Source: Synaphobranchus kaupii
Taxonomy: Eukaryota; Chordata; Actinopteri; Anguilliformes; Synaphobranchidae
DNA: 64,000 nt
Assembly: GCA_029718625.1 (NCBI GenBank)
Contig: CM056389.1
Location: 14,718,452 to 14,782,451 of the forward strand
Direction of reading: 5' to 3'
Part shown: positions 11,560 to 24,100 of the stretch, piece by piece
Position numbering within the stretch: the stretch's first letter is position 1
Layout: each line of letters opens with the position of its first letter
Position numbers and translations under genes: made by a program
The notes under the pieces: generated by a model
Databases searched by the model: none
What the model was told of the DNA's origin: nothing
Seen by the model: the letters and a program-made list of their open reading frames with translations, nothing else

Positions 11560-11900
11560 CCGCCCCCCCCCAGACACGCCATCAACCGCGCAGCGCACGA
11601 CGCCGAAAACACAACAGCCAGATCCCCGGTGAGGATGAGGATGTGCTCTGCCGAAGAGCCCGCGCGTACGGGTACGGGCGGAGAGGAACGGGCGAAGCGG
11701 ACCGGCACTAACCTGGCGGCCATGAAGGACGGTACCGACGCAGAGCGCTCCGCTAAGCTTCGCTCACGCAGCGGGGGGCCGCGGGAGGAGGAGGAAGAGG
11801 AGGAAGAGGAGGAAGCGGAGCGGACGCGCCGTCCGTGAGCATCCCAGGGCTGCAGCGCTCCCTCACAGGTCCCTGAGCGCTGGGGCGCGCTGACACGCGG
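11560..11900 (-). promoter_or_regulatory. CpG-rich region around a candidate gramd1b first exon
   Basis: The sequence is GC-rich with many CpGs, unlike the AT-rich flanks. It includes a (GAG)n tract at about 11786-11820. It contains the small candidate exon at 11713-11723, and a CRE plus TATA-like pair lies about 700 bp upstream in minus orientation. A CpG-island promoter is a reasonable inference but not proven. Confidence 0.45.
11713..11723 (-). CDS. Candidate tiny gramd1b first exon (Met-Ala-Ala)
   Basis: On minus the sequence reads ATG GCC GCC AG followed by GTTAGT, a good donor. The last two bases AG would join the C that opens the shared exon at 1946, giving Met-Ala-Ala-Ser and then TASNSNRS in frame. 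The phase match alone has a one-in-three chance of arising randomly. The start context (TTCATGG) is only moderate. The CpG-rich setting and the upstream CRE/TATA-like pair make it plausible. No homolog is recalled for so short a peptide. Confidence 0.25.
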
Positions 11901-11969
11901 CCATGCCTTCCCCGATACGCTCCGCCATGGAGTCCCTCTGCTGCCACAGTACACCCCTCAGTGCTGTCT

Positions 11970-12352
11970 GCTTCTCTCTCTCTTTCTCTCTTTCTGTCTG
12001 CCTCGCTCTCCTTCTCTCTCTCTCTTTCAGTATGCCTCTCTCTCCTTCTCTCTCTCTCTTTCAGTATGCCTCTCTCTCCTTCTCTCTCTCCCTCTCTGTA
12101 TATCTCTCTGCCAGTCAGCCTCTCTCTCTCCCTCTTTCTGTCTGTCTCTCTCTGTATCTCTCCGTCTACCTCTCTCCCTCTCTCAGTCTTCCTCTCTTTC
12201 TCTCTTTCTGCCTCTCTCTCTGTATCTCTCTCTCTTTCTGTCTGCCTCTCTCTCTCTAACACCCTTCTTCTCACTTACACTCCCTAGCACTGAGAGAAAG
12301 AGAGAGAGCAAGAGAGAGACAGAGCGAGCGAGAGAGAGAGAGAGAGAGAGAG
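11970..12352. repeat. (CT)n tract followed by (GA)n tract
   Basis: CT-rich repeat with a CTCTCAGTATGC motif at about 11970-12260, then a GA tract at about 12292-12352 on the same strand. The two are complementary, so a transcript across them could fold back. The long Ser/Leu or Arg/Glu frames here are repeat artefacts. Confidence 0.9.
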
Positions 12353-12400
12353 CGGTGCTCCTTTGCATAACGGCTCCAGCTTGGTGCAGCGAGCCTGCCG

Positions 12401-12446
12401 GCTTTTAAATTATTCATGCTTCCCCTGAATGGGGTGGCTGACGTCA
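12401..12446 (-). promoter_or_regulatory. Consensus CRE plus TATA-like box
   Basis: The palindromic cAMP response element TGACGTCA lies at 12439-12446. On minus it is followed about 30 bp downstream by ATTTAAAAGC (12410-12401), a TATA-like word. This spacing fits a minus-strand core promoter with a start near 12375, in the direction of gramd1b. Function is inferred from motif and spacing only. Confidence 0.4.
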
Positions 12447-13266
12447 CCGCCTCTCAAGTCACCCCGCCCTCCCCTCTCTGCTAAACCCCCTCCCCCAACA
12501 GCCGGCCCCCAGCACGGGCCACACCCACCTCCACACAAACGGGTGTCCATTTGTACACATAGCAGACGCAACACAAATCTGTCGGCGCAGCTTAAATATT
12601 TCAGTATTACAGTGCAGCCTATTCATAGTTTATGCCCCGATTATGATGTAAAAACAAAAAATCTGCATTCAAATCTTCTGATTTTTGCTTGAGAAAATCT
12701 ATTCTGTGAGAAATTATCTGGCATCATGGAATCACAATGACAGGTGACCCGTTTTACAGTTGACAAAAGCAAGTGTAAGCATTTTTTATGCCATAAAATG
12801 CAACTCGTGTTTACTTTGAATATCTACAATATAACCAAATTCTCCTCCTTCATGTTAAATTATTCACCACTCCAACAATAACCACTCTAACCAACTGTTA
12901 CAGTAAAACTGAAGTCATGAGCATATTCAATGCAGGCTTAGTTATGTGTTAGTTGTGTAAAGAATTAATTAAAAGTAGGCTTAACATTTTAAATGACACA
13001 AATAGCACATTATCCCCAGGATTACCTAAATGCACATGCATGACATCATACCTCTAGACAACTGAAAACTAAAGGGACATGATGTATGTTATCTAAGAAG
13101 ATGTTAAATGCTTTTAATTTAAGTGTTTACTAATAAATGTGTGTAAAAAAACAGTTAAAAATATAATTTAATATATAAATTGTTTATTTAAAATATGTTT
13201 TTATTGAATATTTTATTATATATCACATAAGCAAGGGGCTGTACTGTACACTGGAGGGAGAGACCC

Positions 13267-13296
13267 CCAAACCCCCCCCCCCCCCCCCCCCCCCCA
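13267..13296. repeat. Poly-C run
   Basis: Nearly 30 consecutive C. Its length is probably uncertain in the assembly. Confidence 0.95.
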
Positions 13297-13673
13297 AACA
13301 TTCACCTCCCCCCACATTCACCTCCCTCCACCTTACAGGGAACATGAGGACATGCTCTGAGGGTAACTACTCCGTTTTAAGAGCTCTCAGTCCTGCTTGA
13401 GCAAGGCTAAATCAGCCACAGAAATAAAATGGCGATAAAAAAAGCTTAAACATAAACCACGGAATAAGGCTAAAAAACTGTCAGTTTGATGGCTTCGGCG
13501 AGGCCAGGTAGAATTTAACAGCGTATAAACACCACCGGCTGAACCCTGTGGACCCAGTAACACAAGGGAGAACAGATAAAGAATAATAAAGTAGCACGGA
13601 AACCTCCGGATGTGCCCAACAACAATCCTTTAGATTGAGTAATCATTACAACAGAAATATGCTTAACTCTTAA

Positions 13674-13797
13674 CATTCCTATTATGTTAGCATTTCACTT
13701 CTTCATGGGTCAATACACGTAAAGAAGATAACCAATCTGAAGTTATACAAAAACGAAAATCATTTTCGGTCATACAGACCCGAACATAATAGGAATG
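13674..13797. mobile_element. Short TTAA-flanked MITE (124 bp)
   Basis: The terminal inverted repeats are CATTCCTATTATGTT and AACATAATAGGAATG, flanked by TTAA at 13670-13673 and 13798-13801. A TTAA target and these ends fit a piggyBac-type MITE. The interior includes CATTTTCGGTCATACAGAC. Confidence 0.75.
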
Positions 13798-15618
13798 TTA
13801 ATTACTTCACTTGGGGCCAAATCACTGGCTTTGGTGATTCCAAAATTTGTACTGGTTCAAAACTGTTTTTTTTTTGTTTTTTTGCTCAGTCCATTCGCCA
13901 AGCAATTAATGAAGAAAAAAAGATACATGACTTTTACAAAAAAATACTGCCCTGAGACCTGAGACGTGAACACACCACTGAGGGACTTCTTAAGTTTTTA
14001 TCAGTAGACCTCGTTTCGCAGCCTACCCGGCAGGGCCTTTCTCAAGGAGAGCTGGATTTGCGCTGGTTAATATACTGGCGTGTTTGAACGTGTTTATTAG
14101 TGCGTCTGTGTACGGAGCCGCCGCTATTCAGCATTGCATTAGCGGGTATGCTAGCTGCCTGTCCCTAGCTAACCCACCACAGCCTACAGTGCAAACTCCC
14201 TGTCAGTCCTGTCCTGGGTGAACCCAGAGTAATTACCTCCACTGCAGCAGTCACTCTGGGGCTCCACGGCAGTGCCTTGTTTACTGCGTATGCCGCCATC
14301 CCCCCAGACGCTTGTAAGAGAATCTCGCTGCTGCGTCTTTCAGTTTGCTTTAAGTCCCTGGACCAGAGAGGAGGCTAACTGGGGCCTTCGGAAAAGAGGA
14401 ACCAGGAACCCGCCTGGCACATGCTGGCACTAACTGACACCAGGACCCTGCCTGTTACACACAGACACCAAGACCCTGCCCACTACAAACAGGCACACAT
14501 TCACACCTGGCGAATACTGGCACTAACGGTCACCAGGACACCGCCCCGGTGCAGTGGAGAACGGATTGACAACTTGTCAACAACATTAAACAAAGTCACA
14601 CAAACAAGAACTCACCCACCGCGATGAGCATTAAACTGCATTGTATGAGCAAGAGCAAAGAACCTCAGGCTCTGAAAACAGAGGAAGAAGTTAGACCTAA
14701 TCAGGTGTAAGGTGAGAGCAATACTATAATGCAGTGTGGGGTTGTAAAGCACTCAGACCCACAGCGTCAGACCTTAAATCAATACCTACAGGATGACTGC
14801 AGCGACTTAACACGGCGATGCACAGTCTCACAAGGTCTAGGAAGCATCATTCATTACAACGGGACTCTGGGATTGTACGAAATGCAGTTATCAGAGGCAT
14901 TTTACATCGCCGGTAATCGCAATGAAACAAAAAGGTAGATGACTACTCTGCTTACTTATGGCATCCGGGCTAGTCATTCCACAATGTCAAAGAAAGGGTA
15001 TCTGGTTCCATTTGGTGCACTTTTGCTAAAACGGATGTGCTAGAAACTTCTATAGCAAGCAGTGAAAAGGCAACAGAACTTAAAAAAAACAAAAAAAAAA
15101 CACGTAGAGGTAATGCAGAATCCAGGCGAATGAGAATGCACGACTGATCCCGCGCTGGATGCCTGGAGTCAACGGACAGATGACCTACTTCAAGACCTTC
15201 ATTGTCTTTGTTCTTCAAAGCATGAAAACCTGCACAAAGGCCTCAGTTTCAGATGGACTGTGAGATGGGAATTATGGGAGTAACTCAGCTGAATGAAACG
15301 TGGGTATATGCCCGATGGCCTTCGGCTGTCTGCGCTAATGCTAGCTGTGCACGGGCCTGGGGGGCCAATGGCGCTCTGACCTATGTGATGTGATGTCGTA
15401 GACTAGTACATGCCTGACTTGGAGAATGTGGGCCTGGATTCAATTAACTTATGTCCTTAACTTTGACTAATAACTAAACGCACGTATCTGTGTTGGTTTT
15501 AATAACTACAACTGTTTAGCAAATGTGGTTTTGGAAATATTTATGATTTCTTAACTCGCCAAACCGCGCATGCTAAGAAAACCACTAGCGCTTTCATTTA
15601 TTTGTGAGTCCAAATTAA

Positions 15619-16028
15619 AGGTTGTATCAGCGATTTTGGGTGGAAACATAAATGATCACATTCATCCGATTTTTCCTCACGATCCGCTAGCTGCCCGCCC
15701 CATAAGCAGGCCGTCAAAAAACCACGTCTCTGTAGGCAGCCTATGCTCCGAGATCGTACACAAAAACAAATGGTACTACCAACCACTCAAAACCAAAATA
15801 AACAGTATTCCAACCAATCACAATGATCTGCACAAACGCTAATACTCTTATCTCGCTGAAATCTTGACGGATTTACAAACGGTTTGGTTTCTTACAAACG
15901 TTATTAACGTGGTTATAATTCTGGATGCTTGAACACTATTTTTTAAAACATAACATAATTATTCATAAGTATGTTTGTTTGGGATTTCGCTTCAGAAGTG
16001 ACGTCACCCAAAATCGCTGATACAACCT
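15619..16028 (+). mobile_element. TTAA-flanked MITE, copy 1 (410 bp)
   Basis: The terminal inverted repeats are AGGTTGTATCAGCGATTTTG and its complement, with TTAA at 15615-15618 and 16029-16032. TTAA duplication is used by piggyBac and Kolobok elements; the AGG end leans towards Kolobok but does not settle it. A consensus CRE, TGACGTCA, lies inside at 15999-16006. A second copy lies inverted at 51863-52293. Confidence 0.85.
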
Positions 16029-17000
16029 TTAAGGACAAATTTTGATTCAATCCAGACCAATGCATCCCTCTGGCAATAGGTGACGTGAGACTTCGCCAAA
16101 TGGCCCGTCAACCAATCATACAGAACCTAAGCACAATCAATCAAGCACAGGGTCCTGCCCACGCATTAATCCTGCATTAATAGCCTAATTACCTCAGGTC
16201 CTATTCCGTTAGGATCATGGTCATCGGGAAGCCCAAAGCTTGCTAACGATCCTACTGGGGCCCACCAAGGGCAAACAGCCCAACTGTGAGTTCAGTGAGG
16301 CCTACTACGCCGGGCACTGCCCCTCCCCCTCCTCACTGTCTGGCAGCAGCTGAGTGGCTGGAACCCACAGCATCACCAGCAAACGGACTCCAATCTGCCC
16401 TGCAGCAAAGGATCAAGGGAAGGGAAGGGAAACTATTTAAAAGGCACACGGAGGCCAGCACTCCAACGACTGATCAAGCAAGAGAGTCAAATTGATTTTA
16501 TTTTCAAGACGGACATGAAAATAAAATAAGTTCAAATCTCTCGCTTGATTAATCATTGGAGTGCTGGCCTCCGTGCGACTTTTAAACTGTATGAATTTGG
16601 AATGCCGACGCACCATCTATGATAAACAAAGGGCTTCATTGATAAAGGAAGGGGAACAGCCTGTACTGTGGAGTGAGTACAGTGAGTTTCTTCAAAGGTG
16701 TTCCACGTTACGATGGGTGTTGGCACAGCTGGCATTGACCTGAAGCCAGTCTCTTGCGCTGCTCTGAAATCGATGCATGACATTTATTATGTACAGCTCA
16801 TTGTATTAAAGTTTGTATTGTTATGGATGAGCATATATAACAACAAGTGCTGTAATTCTGCCCATTTGGAATAAAAAGCTTAATTACTTTTATTACAAAC
16901 GGGTGCTACGCATAGTATAGTTTTGTAGACTCACTGTCAAACAGGTGCAAATGGCCCCAACATTACTTATGATATACAACAACACTACATAAACTACATT

Positions 17001-17112
17001 ACTACTACTACTACTACTACCATTACTACCACTACTACTAATACTACTACTAATACTACCACTACTAATACTACTACTACTACTAATACTACCACTACTA
17101 CTACTACTGCTG

Positions 17113-17147
<35 letters not shown>

Positions 17148-17185
17148 GTTACCACTACTACTAATACTACTACTACTACTAATAC

Positions 17186-17227
<42 letters not shown>

Positions 17228-17325
17228 CATTACTACCACTACTACTAATACTACTACTAATACTACCACTACTACTACTAATACTACTACTACTACTAAT
17301 ACTACCACTACTACTACTACTGCTG

Positions 17326-17360
<35 letters not shown>

Positions 17361-17475
17361 GTTACCACTACTACTAATACTACTACTACTACTAATACTA
17401 ATACTACTACTACTACTACCACTACTACTAATACGACTACTACTACCACTACTACTAATACTACTACTTCTGATA
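17001..17475. repeat. (ACT)n trinucleotide array, about 475 bp
   Basis: ACT repeats with AAT, ACC and GCT variants. The variant order recurs after about 207-213 bp: CATTACTACC at 17021 and 17228, GTTACC at 17148 and 17361. So one half is a duplicate of the other. The long poly-Val frame on minus is an artefact. Confidence 0.95.
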
Positions 17476-18600
17476 TTACTACTATGACAACTATAGCACG
17501 ACTGCTACTGGTATTGTTATTGCTGGACATAACATGACATATCTTTCTACAGGATCCAGGATCTCAGTGCCTTTTCCAGGCCAGCTCTAATCTGTAATCA
17601 GTGTGTGTGGGCCTGTTTTCAGCTTGTCCAGAGTGGTGTACACATTTGTAGAGCTCACACTGGGGAGCACGTACGCAGCCGCTCACAGAAGCTGTGTAAC
17701 AGAGGGCCAGGGGACAGCCTTGGCAGGAGCTACGCTAGGCGCCATTTTATCACTTCCCTTTTCAGAATCTAACTATAGCCCCAGCTCTGTCATTAGATAC
17801 AACCTCTTCCTAACCTGACTGACCAGCATCGCTACCTTCATAACAACAGCAACAACATTAATAATAATAATTAAAAATATAAAAACATGTAATGCTTGTG
17901 TTTACCTGTATGTCAAAGTTAAGGACAAACGTTGATTGAATACAGGCAAAAGACTGCCTGTGCCCTCCAAGGATATGGTTGTGAATCTGCACAGCAACAT
18001 GGTATGTGTTACATCAACTCTGATATAGAGTACAAATGAACTCTGAAATAATACATTTTTATCTCTTGTGGACTCAAGTAAACATGGTGCATGTTCAGTT
18101 TACACTGAAAACCTATAGCGTATAAGCTTTAATATAAATCAGTTGTCCAAGTGTAAACAAAATGCACATTCAGCGATAATCCAGTTCAATTTCACTGATG
18201 AATTACGCCAGAAAATGCTGAGTTTATATAACCTGGGTTTATATAACCTTTTCAGCATGTACATTTAGACCTTAAATAAACACTATTGTTATTTAGTGTA
18301 GAATGCGCTCCCTGGTGAAAACCTGTGTTTGCATGTGTTTATTCAGTCGTGGGTAACAAATAACCTTCCACTCACTAGCTGGGAAACTACAGCTGCTACT
18401 TATCCCAAATCTCAGCAAATCATATTTGTCTAAGGATAAGGGCATATTGTGTTTACTGCAAACAGTCTGATACTCTGCCTGCCAATGCCCCTTCCCTGGA
18501 AAAGCAATTTTTAGGATGAAAAGGCACAGCTTGACCACATATGTACCACACGCATAGAGCGCAAACATGCGACTCCATTTCAAATGTGGGTCACACACAT

Positions 18601-18607
18601 GCGCACA

Positions 18608-18640
<33 letters not shown>
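18601..18640. repeat. (CA)n microsatellite
   Basis: CA repeat with CG interruptions at the left end. Confidence 0.95.
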
Positions 18641-18643
<3 letters not shown>

Positions 18644-19389
18644 AAAATAAAAAAACCTTACTTATTCCCACATGAGCCGGTCGGTTTTAGGGAGATAGTG
18701 ATGAGGCTTCTGCACAAAATGGCAGATTGTGGAAGAGCTCACAGCCACACTTGGGACACACCCTGGCTGAGGGGTTGTTGGGTGGCTCACCCTGTTAAGA
18801 CTCAGTCCTGTACTCTTCTGAACTGAAAGATGAGGTTACAATGATAAAAATGAACATGATATTGTACGGGGTCTCCTGCTGAATACCCAGGGTGCACTGC
18901 AGTTACCCTACACTGATGATACCTTGGGACACCATTGGAGGAACTGGGACATTTGGACATCAAATAAAGTGCAAACAGGCATCAGCAGAGCCTGCAGGTG
19001 CTGATGCATGATGGGTGATTTTCACTACAGAAAAGAGAAAGGAAGGAGAAACAGAATGTGATTGGGTGAGAGTGCTAGCCAGTCTATTGGTCAGGTTCTA
19101 GCCCTGACTGACCAATAGGAAGAGTAGAGCAGTGTGGGAGATGGAGCAGAGTTAGCCCAGAGGAGCATGCAGAGGGGGCTTTAACATTATGAAAATACAC
19201 ACACCTGCAATACAATATTGGGTATTCCAAATTTGAATAAAGTAGGGCTGTTTATTAATTTTTTATTTTTTTTATTTTTTAAACCTTCAACCTTCAGTTC
19301 TGGTCGAAGCGCACAACAAGGCCACCGTCCTTGCAGGTTTTTAATGGCAGTACTTTCCGTGTCACGCAGCACACGGCAGAGGCCTTGGG

Positions 19390-19640
19390 TGTCAAAAGGA
19401 AAAGAAAAACGCACGGCGGAACGTTCCGGCGAGACGCGGACCGGACGGAAGCTGCTTTAAGCGAGATCTACGAGCCCGCGAGGAGTGCGGAGGGAGCAGT
19501 CAATCACTCCGCCGAACGCCAGCCCTCGGGGGAAATCAGCTTTCAGCGCCATCAATAAGGGCGCTCGTGTCACACGATGCTACGCGGACGCACGCGACCA
19601 ATGGAATAAAAGACCGTGCCAAAATGGATGATCTGCTTGG
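19390..19640. promoter_or_regulatory. CpG-rich patch in the large intron
   Basis: A short stretch with dense CpG inside otherwise AT-rich intron. No exon, TATA box or start is recognised. It may be an enhancer or an undermethylated patch. Confidence 0.3.
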
Positions 19641-20269
19641 CGGTAATGCGTCAGCTGCGCACAGAATTTCATTACCCATGCAGCCAGGGAAAGACTGTCG
19701 CTGGTGAACTACGATTACAGCAGCATTGTGTTGTGTGGAGACCCCGTCCAAGCCAGCAGGTTTATTGATCAAATTAGTGTAGTGAAGTACATGACGCGGT
19801 TCAGTCATTTACCCGAAGCTTAACAGACCTGCGAAAGGCCAGACGCTTTTTAAAACAGCAGTTCAAAGAGAGTGGCTACAGCGGTGGGAGCAGAGACAGT
19901 CAGACGAGATGGACAAAGCCCTTATTGCAGAATATAATAAATATAAATATGGGGTACCACCCCAGTGGCAAGCGTTTGTACTTTTTAAGGTACTTTTCGT
20001 ACCTTTTTCTCTGAGTGTGGCATCCCTTAGAGCATCACACTGCACCCACAACAACAGGTGTAGAGAAATAGCCTAACTCCCGCAGAATACCCACGCGCCC
20101 CCTGTACTCCAGCGACCCTGTTATGTCAATGACGGCTGAAAATATTTCTGGTAGTTTACAGACCTGTCCTCTTCTATCCGCCCATTCAACGCCCATTGAG
20201 ACTGTTCACTGGAGAAAAAAAATTATTTAGTCACTTTTGTGCTTTGAGCTGACAGGGTGGGGAATCATT

Positions 20270-20867
20270 GGGTTCATTCCAATCGCTTATTTTTACTCCT
20301 TGCTTCCTTTCCTCGCGTCCTTTCCTCGCTCCTTAGCTCTGCCCAATGGAGGACGCGAAGAACGGACGCAAGGATAAAATACGAGGATGGAGGAAACGAG
20401 GCAACATGCATTAGGGAAATGGAACGTCCTTGCTCAATCAAGCGGCAGCATCATATTATGCTCACGTGCGTAACTATAATGCTTTTTAGCTTATTTTATT
20501 CATGAATAAATGGTGCTTTTGTTAGTTATAAAGAATGAGTGTCATTATGGATTAGCACTTTATAATAAATGGAAAGGAACGATAAAATTGCATTTGTGTA
20601 AGGGTGTGCCTGCGACGTGGCAGGTGTGAAGAGTGGTGGATAATTTATACACGTCACGCGTTCCGAGAAAAGGCTTCCGCAAAGGCTACACTTGTGTTTC
20701 CTCACTGAAGCACCTTCCGGGAAACTTCTCGTTACCCACTCCTCGCTCCTCCGAGGAGCATTTAGCAGTTTGGAATGTCCTTAAAGATGGCGAACCTCGA
20801 TCGATTTCCGGGTCAGGCGAGGACCGAGGAGAAGAGTACGGATAAAATTAGCGATTGGAATCCACCC
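20270..20867. mobile_element. Non-autonomous DNA transposon with long imperfect terminal repeats (598 bp)
   Basis: The left end is GGGTTCATTCCAATCGCT and the right end is AGCGATTGGAATCCACCC. Imperfect complementarity continues about 50 bp inward through TCCTCGC-rich sequence. ATT flanks both sides. There is no transposase frame. The family is unresolved. Confidence 0.65.
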
Positions 20868-20881
20868 ATTATGTTTTGTTT

Positions 20882-20990
20882 GTGTGTGGCATGTATGTGT
20901 CTACGCATGTACGTGCAGGTGTGCATATTTGTGTGTGCGCGTTTGTGTGTGTCTGTCTGTGTGTGTGCCTGTATGTGTGTGCGTGTGGTC
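20882..20990. repeat. Degenerate (TG)n tract
   Basis: TG-rich simple sequence starting about 15 bp after the transposon at 20270-20867. Confidence 0.85.
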
Positions 20991-21102
20991 ACACAGCTCC
21001 CATTATAACCAGACTCAAATGGACCACTGTCGAGTCAGCATCTTATGCAGGACGCACAGCGCCAGCAATCTTTGAGTACATGTCACAAATCTGGATTTAT
21101 GG

Positions 21103-21342
21103 ACTGATTAACCCTGTAGGTGCTGGAGAGGGAGACTGTGATTAACCCTGTACATGCTGGAGAGGGAGACTGTGATTAACCATGTAGGTGCTGGAGAGGG
21201 AGACTGTGATTAACCCTGTAGGTGCTGGAGAGGGAGACTGTGATTAACCCTGTACGTGCTCGAGAGGGAGACTGTGATTAACCCTGTACATGCTGGAGGG
21301 AGAGACTGTGATTAACCCTGTACATGCTGGAAAGGGACTCTG
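21103..21342. repeat. 34-bp minisatellite, about 7 copies
   Basis: The unit is GATTAACCCTGTACATGCTG followed by GAGAGGGAGACTGT. Copies vary at ACATG, AGGTG and ACGTG. Confidence 0.95.
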
Positions 21343-21884
21343 GTCTCCTGGTCTCTTCCCCACCAAGTCACTTTTCAGTTCCATTATATGAAATGCACTT
21401 AAAAATAATGCACTGTTACTGTTGCTAGCAAGTATCAGTGGTAGTCATATAATGCAACAGCAATTACATTTCTAGTGCTTGCGTACTTAAAAGCAAACTT
21501 CTCTGAGCGCTACTCAGAGTGTTAAGCTCTAGCAAGCTGCAGTGCAGTATATATGATATTAATAACTACACTTTCACACAACTACATATTACTACTACTA
21601 AAGCTACTAAAACAGCTATTACTACTGCTGCTGCTAATACATATATAATTCAAAAAATACAATAAATATTTAATTTATTTTTTATGGATTTGTACCTATT
21701 TGTACTTGCATTGATGTGCTACCCCTGTATTTAGTCATTACATCTATGAGTTTTTTTGTATGTTTGTGAGTTTTCTGTAATCTGTAACACATATGCTATT
21801 TAATAAAAACAAAAAAAAGAAGAAATAATGTCAACACACCATTAAAAGGAAGACAAATCTCCCTGACATCCACACACACATCCA

Positions 21885-21923
21885 CATGCACACACACTCT
21901 CTTCCTCTCTTTTTCTCTATGTG

Positions 21924-21971
<48 letters not shown>

Positions 21972-21975
21972 ACAG
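21885..21975. repeat. (CT)n and (CA)n tract
   Basis: CT repeat passing directly into CA repeat. Confidence 0.95.
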
Positions 21976-22524
21976 CACAAGACAGAGCTTCTGTGAGTAC
22001 TCCGATTGCACAGAGCAGTAAGTCAGTCAGAAGATGACTAAATCAGCCATTCCGTCACAGTCTGGTTAATGCACTGTAACTCCATCAGTCAGTGAACAGT
22101 GGAACTGAGCGCACTGGTGCTGTTCCTCTTTGACCAGCTCAGTGTCACACATGCAGACAAGGTGTCCAATCAAACGGAGATGCACTGAATCACCTCCTGA
22201 CCCCGGGGTCACGGTATTCGCCTACGCGGCAGAATCGCTCACACCACGCAGCGTGTCTGAATGGATCAAATAAAGCCGAAAAACCTCATTCATTCATGAC
22301 TTCATTCATTGACATGTCCCTTCTGATGCAATGGGAAAGTACCGTTTACTTTTCTGCATCAGCAAGCAGCAATCACCCCTTGTGCAATGGCAAGCCGTCA
22401 TTATCGCTGGGACCATGTGGAAACACAGGGGGGCGAACGTCATTAAGAACACGGAACAAGGGGCTCAATTAACTCACTGTTCTGCCCCTAATATACAGTA
22501 TTTTACTGAAATATCCATTTCAAA

Positions 22525-22765
22525 TCAATATTTATTTATATAGCGCATTTCACAACAAGCACAATGCGCTTCCCAGAGAAAACCCAGCCTAAACAAGAGC
22601 AAGCCAAAGGAAACAGTGGCAAGGAAAAACTCCCTGGTTTAGCTAGGAAGAAACCTTGGGGGGAACCAGACTCAAGGGGGGAACCCATCCTCCTCTGGTC
22701 GGCTCAGGGTCTAGGGCTTAATGACCAGCGTGGTCAAAACAGCCAATGTCCATGTTGATAAAATT
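22525..22765 (+). mobile_element. Dispersed fish repeat, family not resolved
   Basis: It begins ATATTTATTTATATAGCGCA and contains GGAAAAACTCCCTGG, AGGAAGAAACCTTGGGG and AACCCATCCTCCTCTGGTC. I recognise these as a common interspersed repeat of teleost genomes. There is no coding potential. Confidence 0.55.
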
Positions 22766-23565
22766 AGCAGCAGCTAGATGACAGTCCAGATTTTGGCGGC
22801 AATGATGGTGGGGAACCGGGCGCCGATTTCATCTTAGTTTGGAGAGAAATATACATTTGCTACATTATTTAAAGGGAGCAAATGAAGAAAATAAGTGGGA
22901 TACGTTGACTTTGCCAAATCAAACTCCACCACTATATTCATTCCACACGTGGTACATCCAGCTTAAATCAGTAAACCAGCATGCACTGAGCGGCAGGCAG
23001 CCCATCCAGTTAAAATATGGCCAGAGAAATAAGAAACCCCGATGGTTTGCAATCTAAAAGAAGCGCGAAATTCCTTGAAGGCTTGGCTCACATTCTAATG
23101 AAATTCCATGACCGATCAGCTTGTGTTTGACGGCCATTGGCTGGTTCCTCAGTGACACTGCACTGGGTGTGCCGGTCTATAGGGCTGCATTTGCCCTGAT
23201 GCGAGGGAGGATCAATCATAGCCCGCGTTCCCCAGGGGAAGCCGCTTCCTGTTTCCATACTCCGATATCCCATCACTCCCTGCGTGCATCCTACAGGAAA
23301 AGCCTTGTGAGCCAGGTCTGCCTGGTCATTCAGAGAGGCCTCAATAACCCACACTCCCAGTTCACACAGTCACGAAGCGTGTGCATGCCGTTTTTAATCC
23401 CAACACCACAGCACGTTTAAACACCAGCAGGACCCAACATATAGGTCTCCGTGACCTAGTTACACTGACCTATGTGTCAACTCTCCACTTCGTCATTTCA
23501 CTTAGGTCATGAAACGAGGACTGTGCGATCGGTGGCGAGTTAATAGCTGCAGAAGGCAGATGCAC

Positions 23566-23706
23566 CTAATCCTCGGTCCTTCCTCGCTTGCTGCAGGATG
23601 CTAATCCTCGGTCCTTCCTCGCTTGCTGCAGGATGCTAATCCTCAGTCCTTCCTCGCTTGCTGCAGGATGCTAATCCTCGGTCCTTCCTCGCTTGCTGCA
23701 GGATGC
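23566..23706. repeat. 35-bp minisatellite, 4 copies
   Basis: The unit is CTAATCCTCGGTCCTTCC followed by TCGCTTGCTGCAGGATG. Copies are almost identical, with one CAG/CGG difference. Confidence 0.96.
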
Positions 23707-23847
23707 ATGCGTGTCCCCTTTGAGCAGAGACTCCGCTTAACTACCACCGCAGAACAATAACGTCTGCACACCGGCAGAGACGCCACGGTTTCTGTGCGGA
23801 ATATAATTCCTGCCGTTTTAAACCGCCAAACCGTGAAGCATGTGGTG

Positions 23848-23876
23848 TCATGTGTGTGTATGTGTGTGCGTGTGTA

Positions 23877-23917
<41 letters not shown>

Positions 23918-24100
23918 GTTTGTATGTATGTATGTATGATGTGATGTGATGCTACACCTGCAGGTCCTTACAAGTGTGTGGCCTTTTAGTCTGGATAACA
24001 GAACTCCTGCTATCCTCCACTGAACTCTGTCACTGCACAGCAAAGCACACAAGCAGCTGTGTTTTTTCATGTGCTGTGTGTGTGTGTGTGTGTGTGTGTT
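23848..24100. repeat. Two (GT)n tracts
   Basis: GT repeats at about 23851-23937 and 24074-24100, separated by unremarkable sequence. Confidence 0.93.

Noticed and set aside
16994..17530. Long minus-strand frame of almost pure valine
   Set aside because: It is the translation of the ACT trinucleotide array and has no codon variation expected of a gene.
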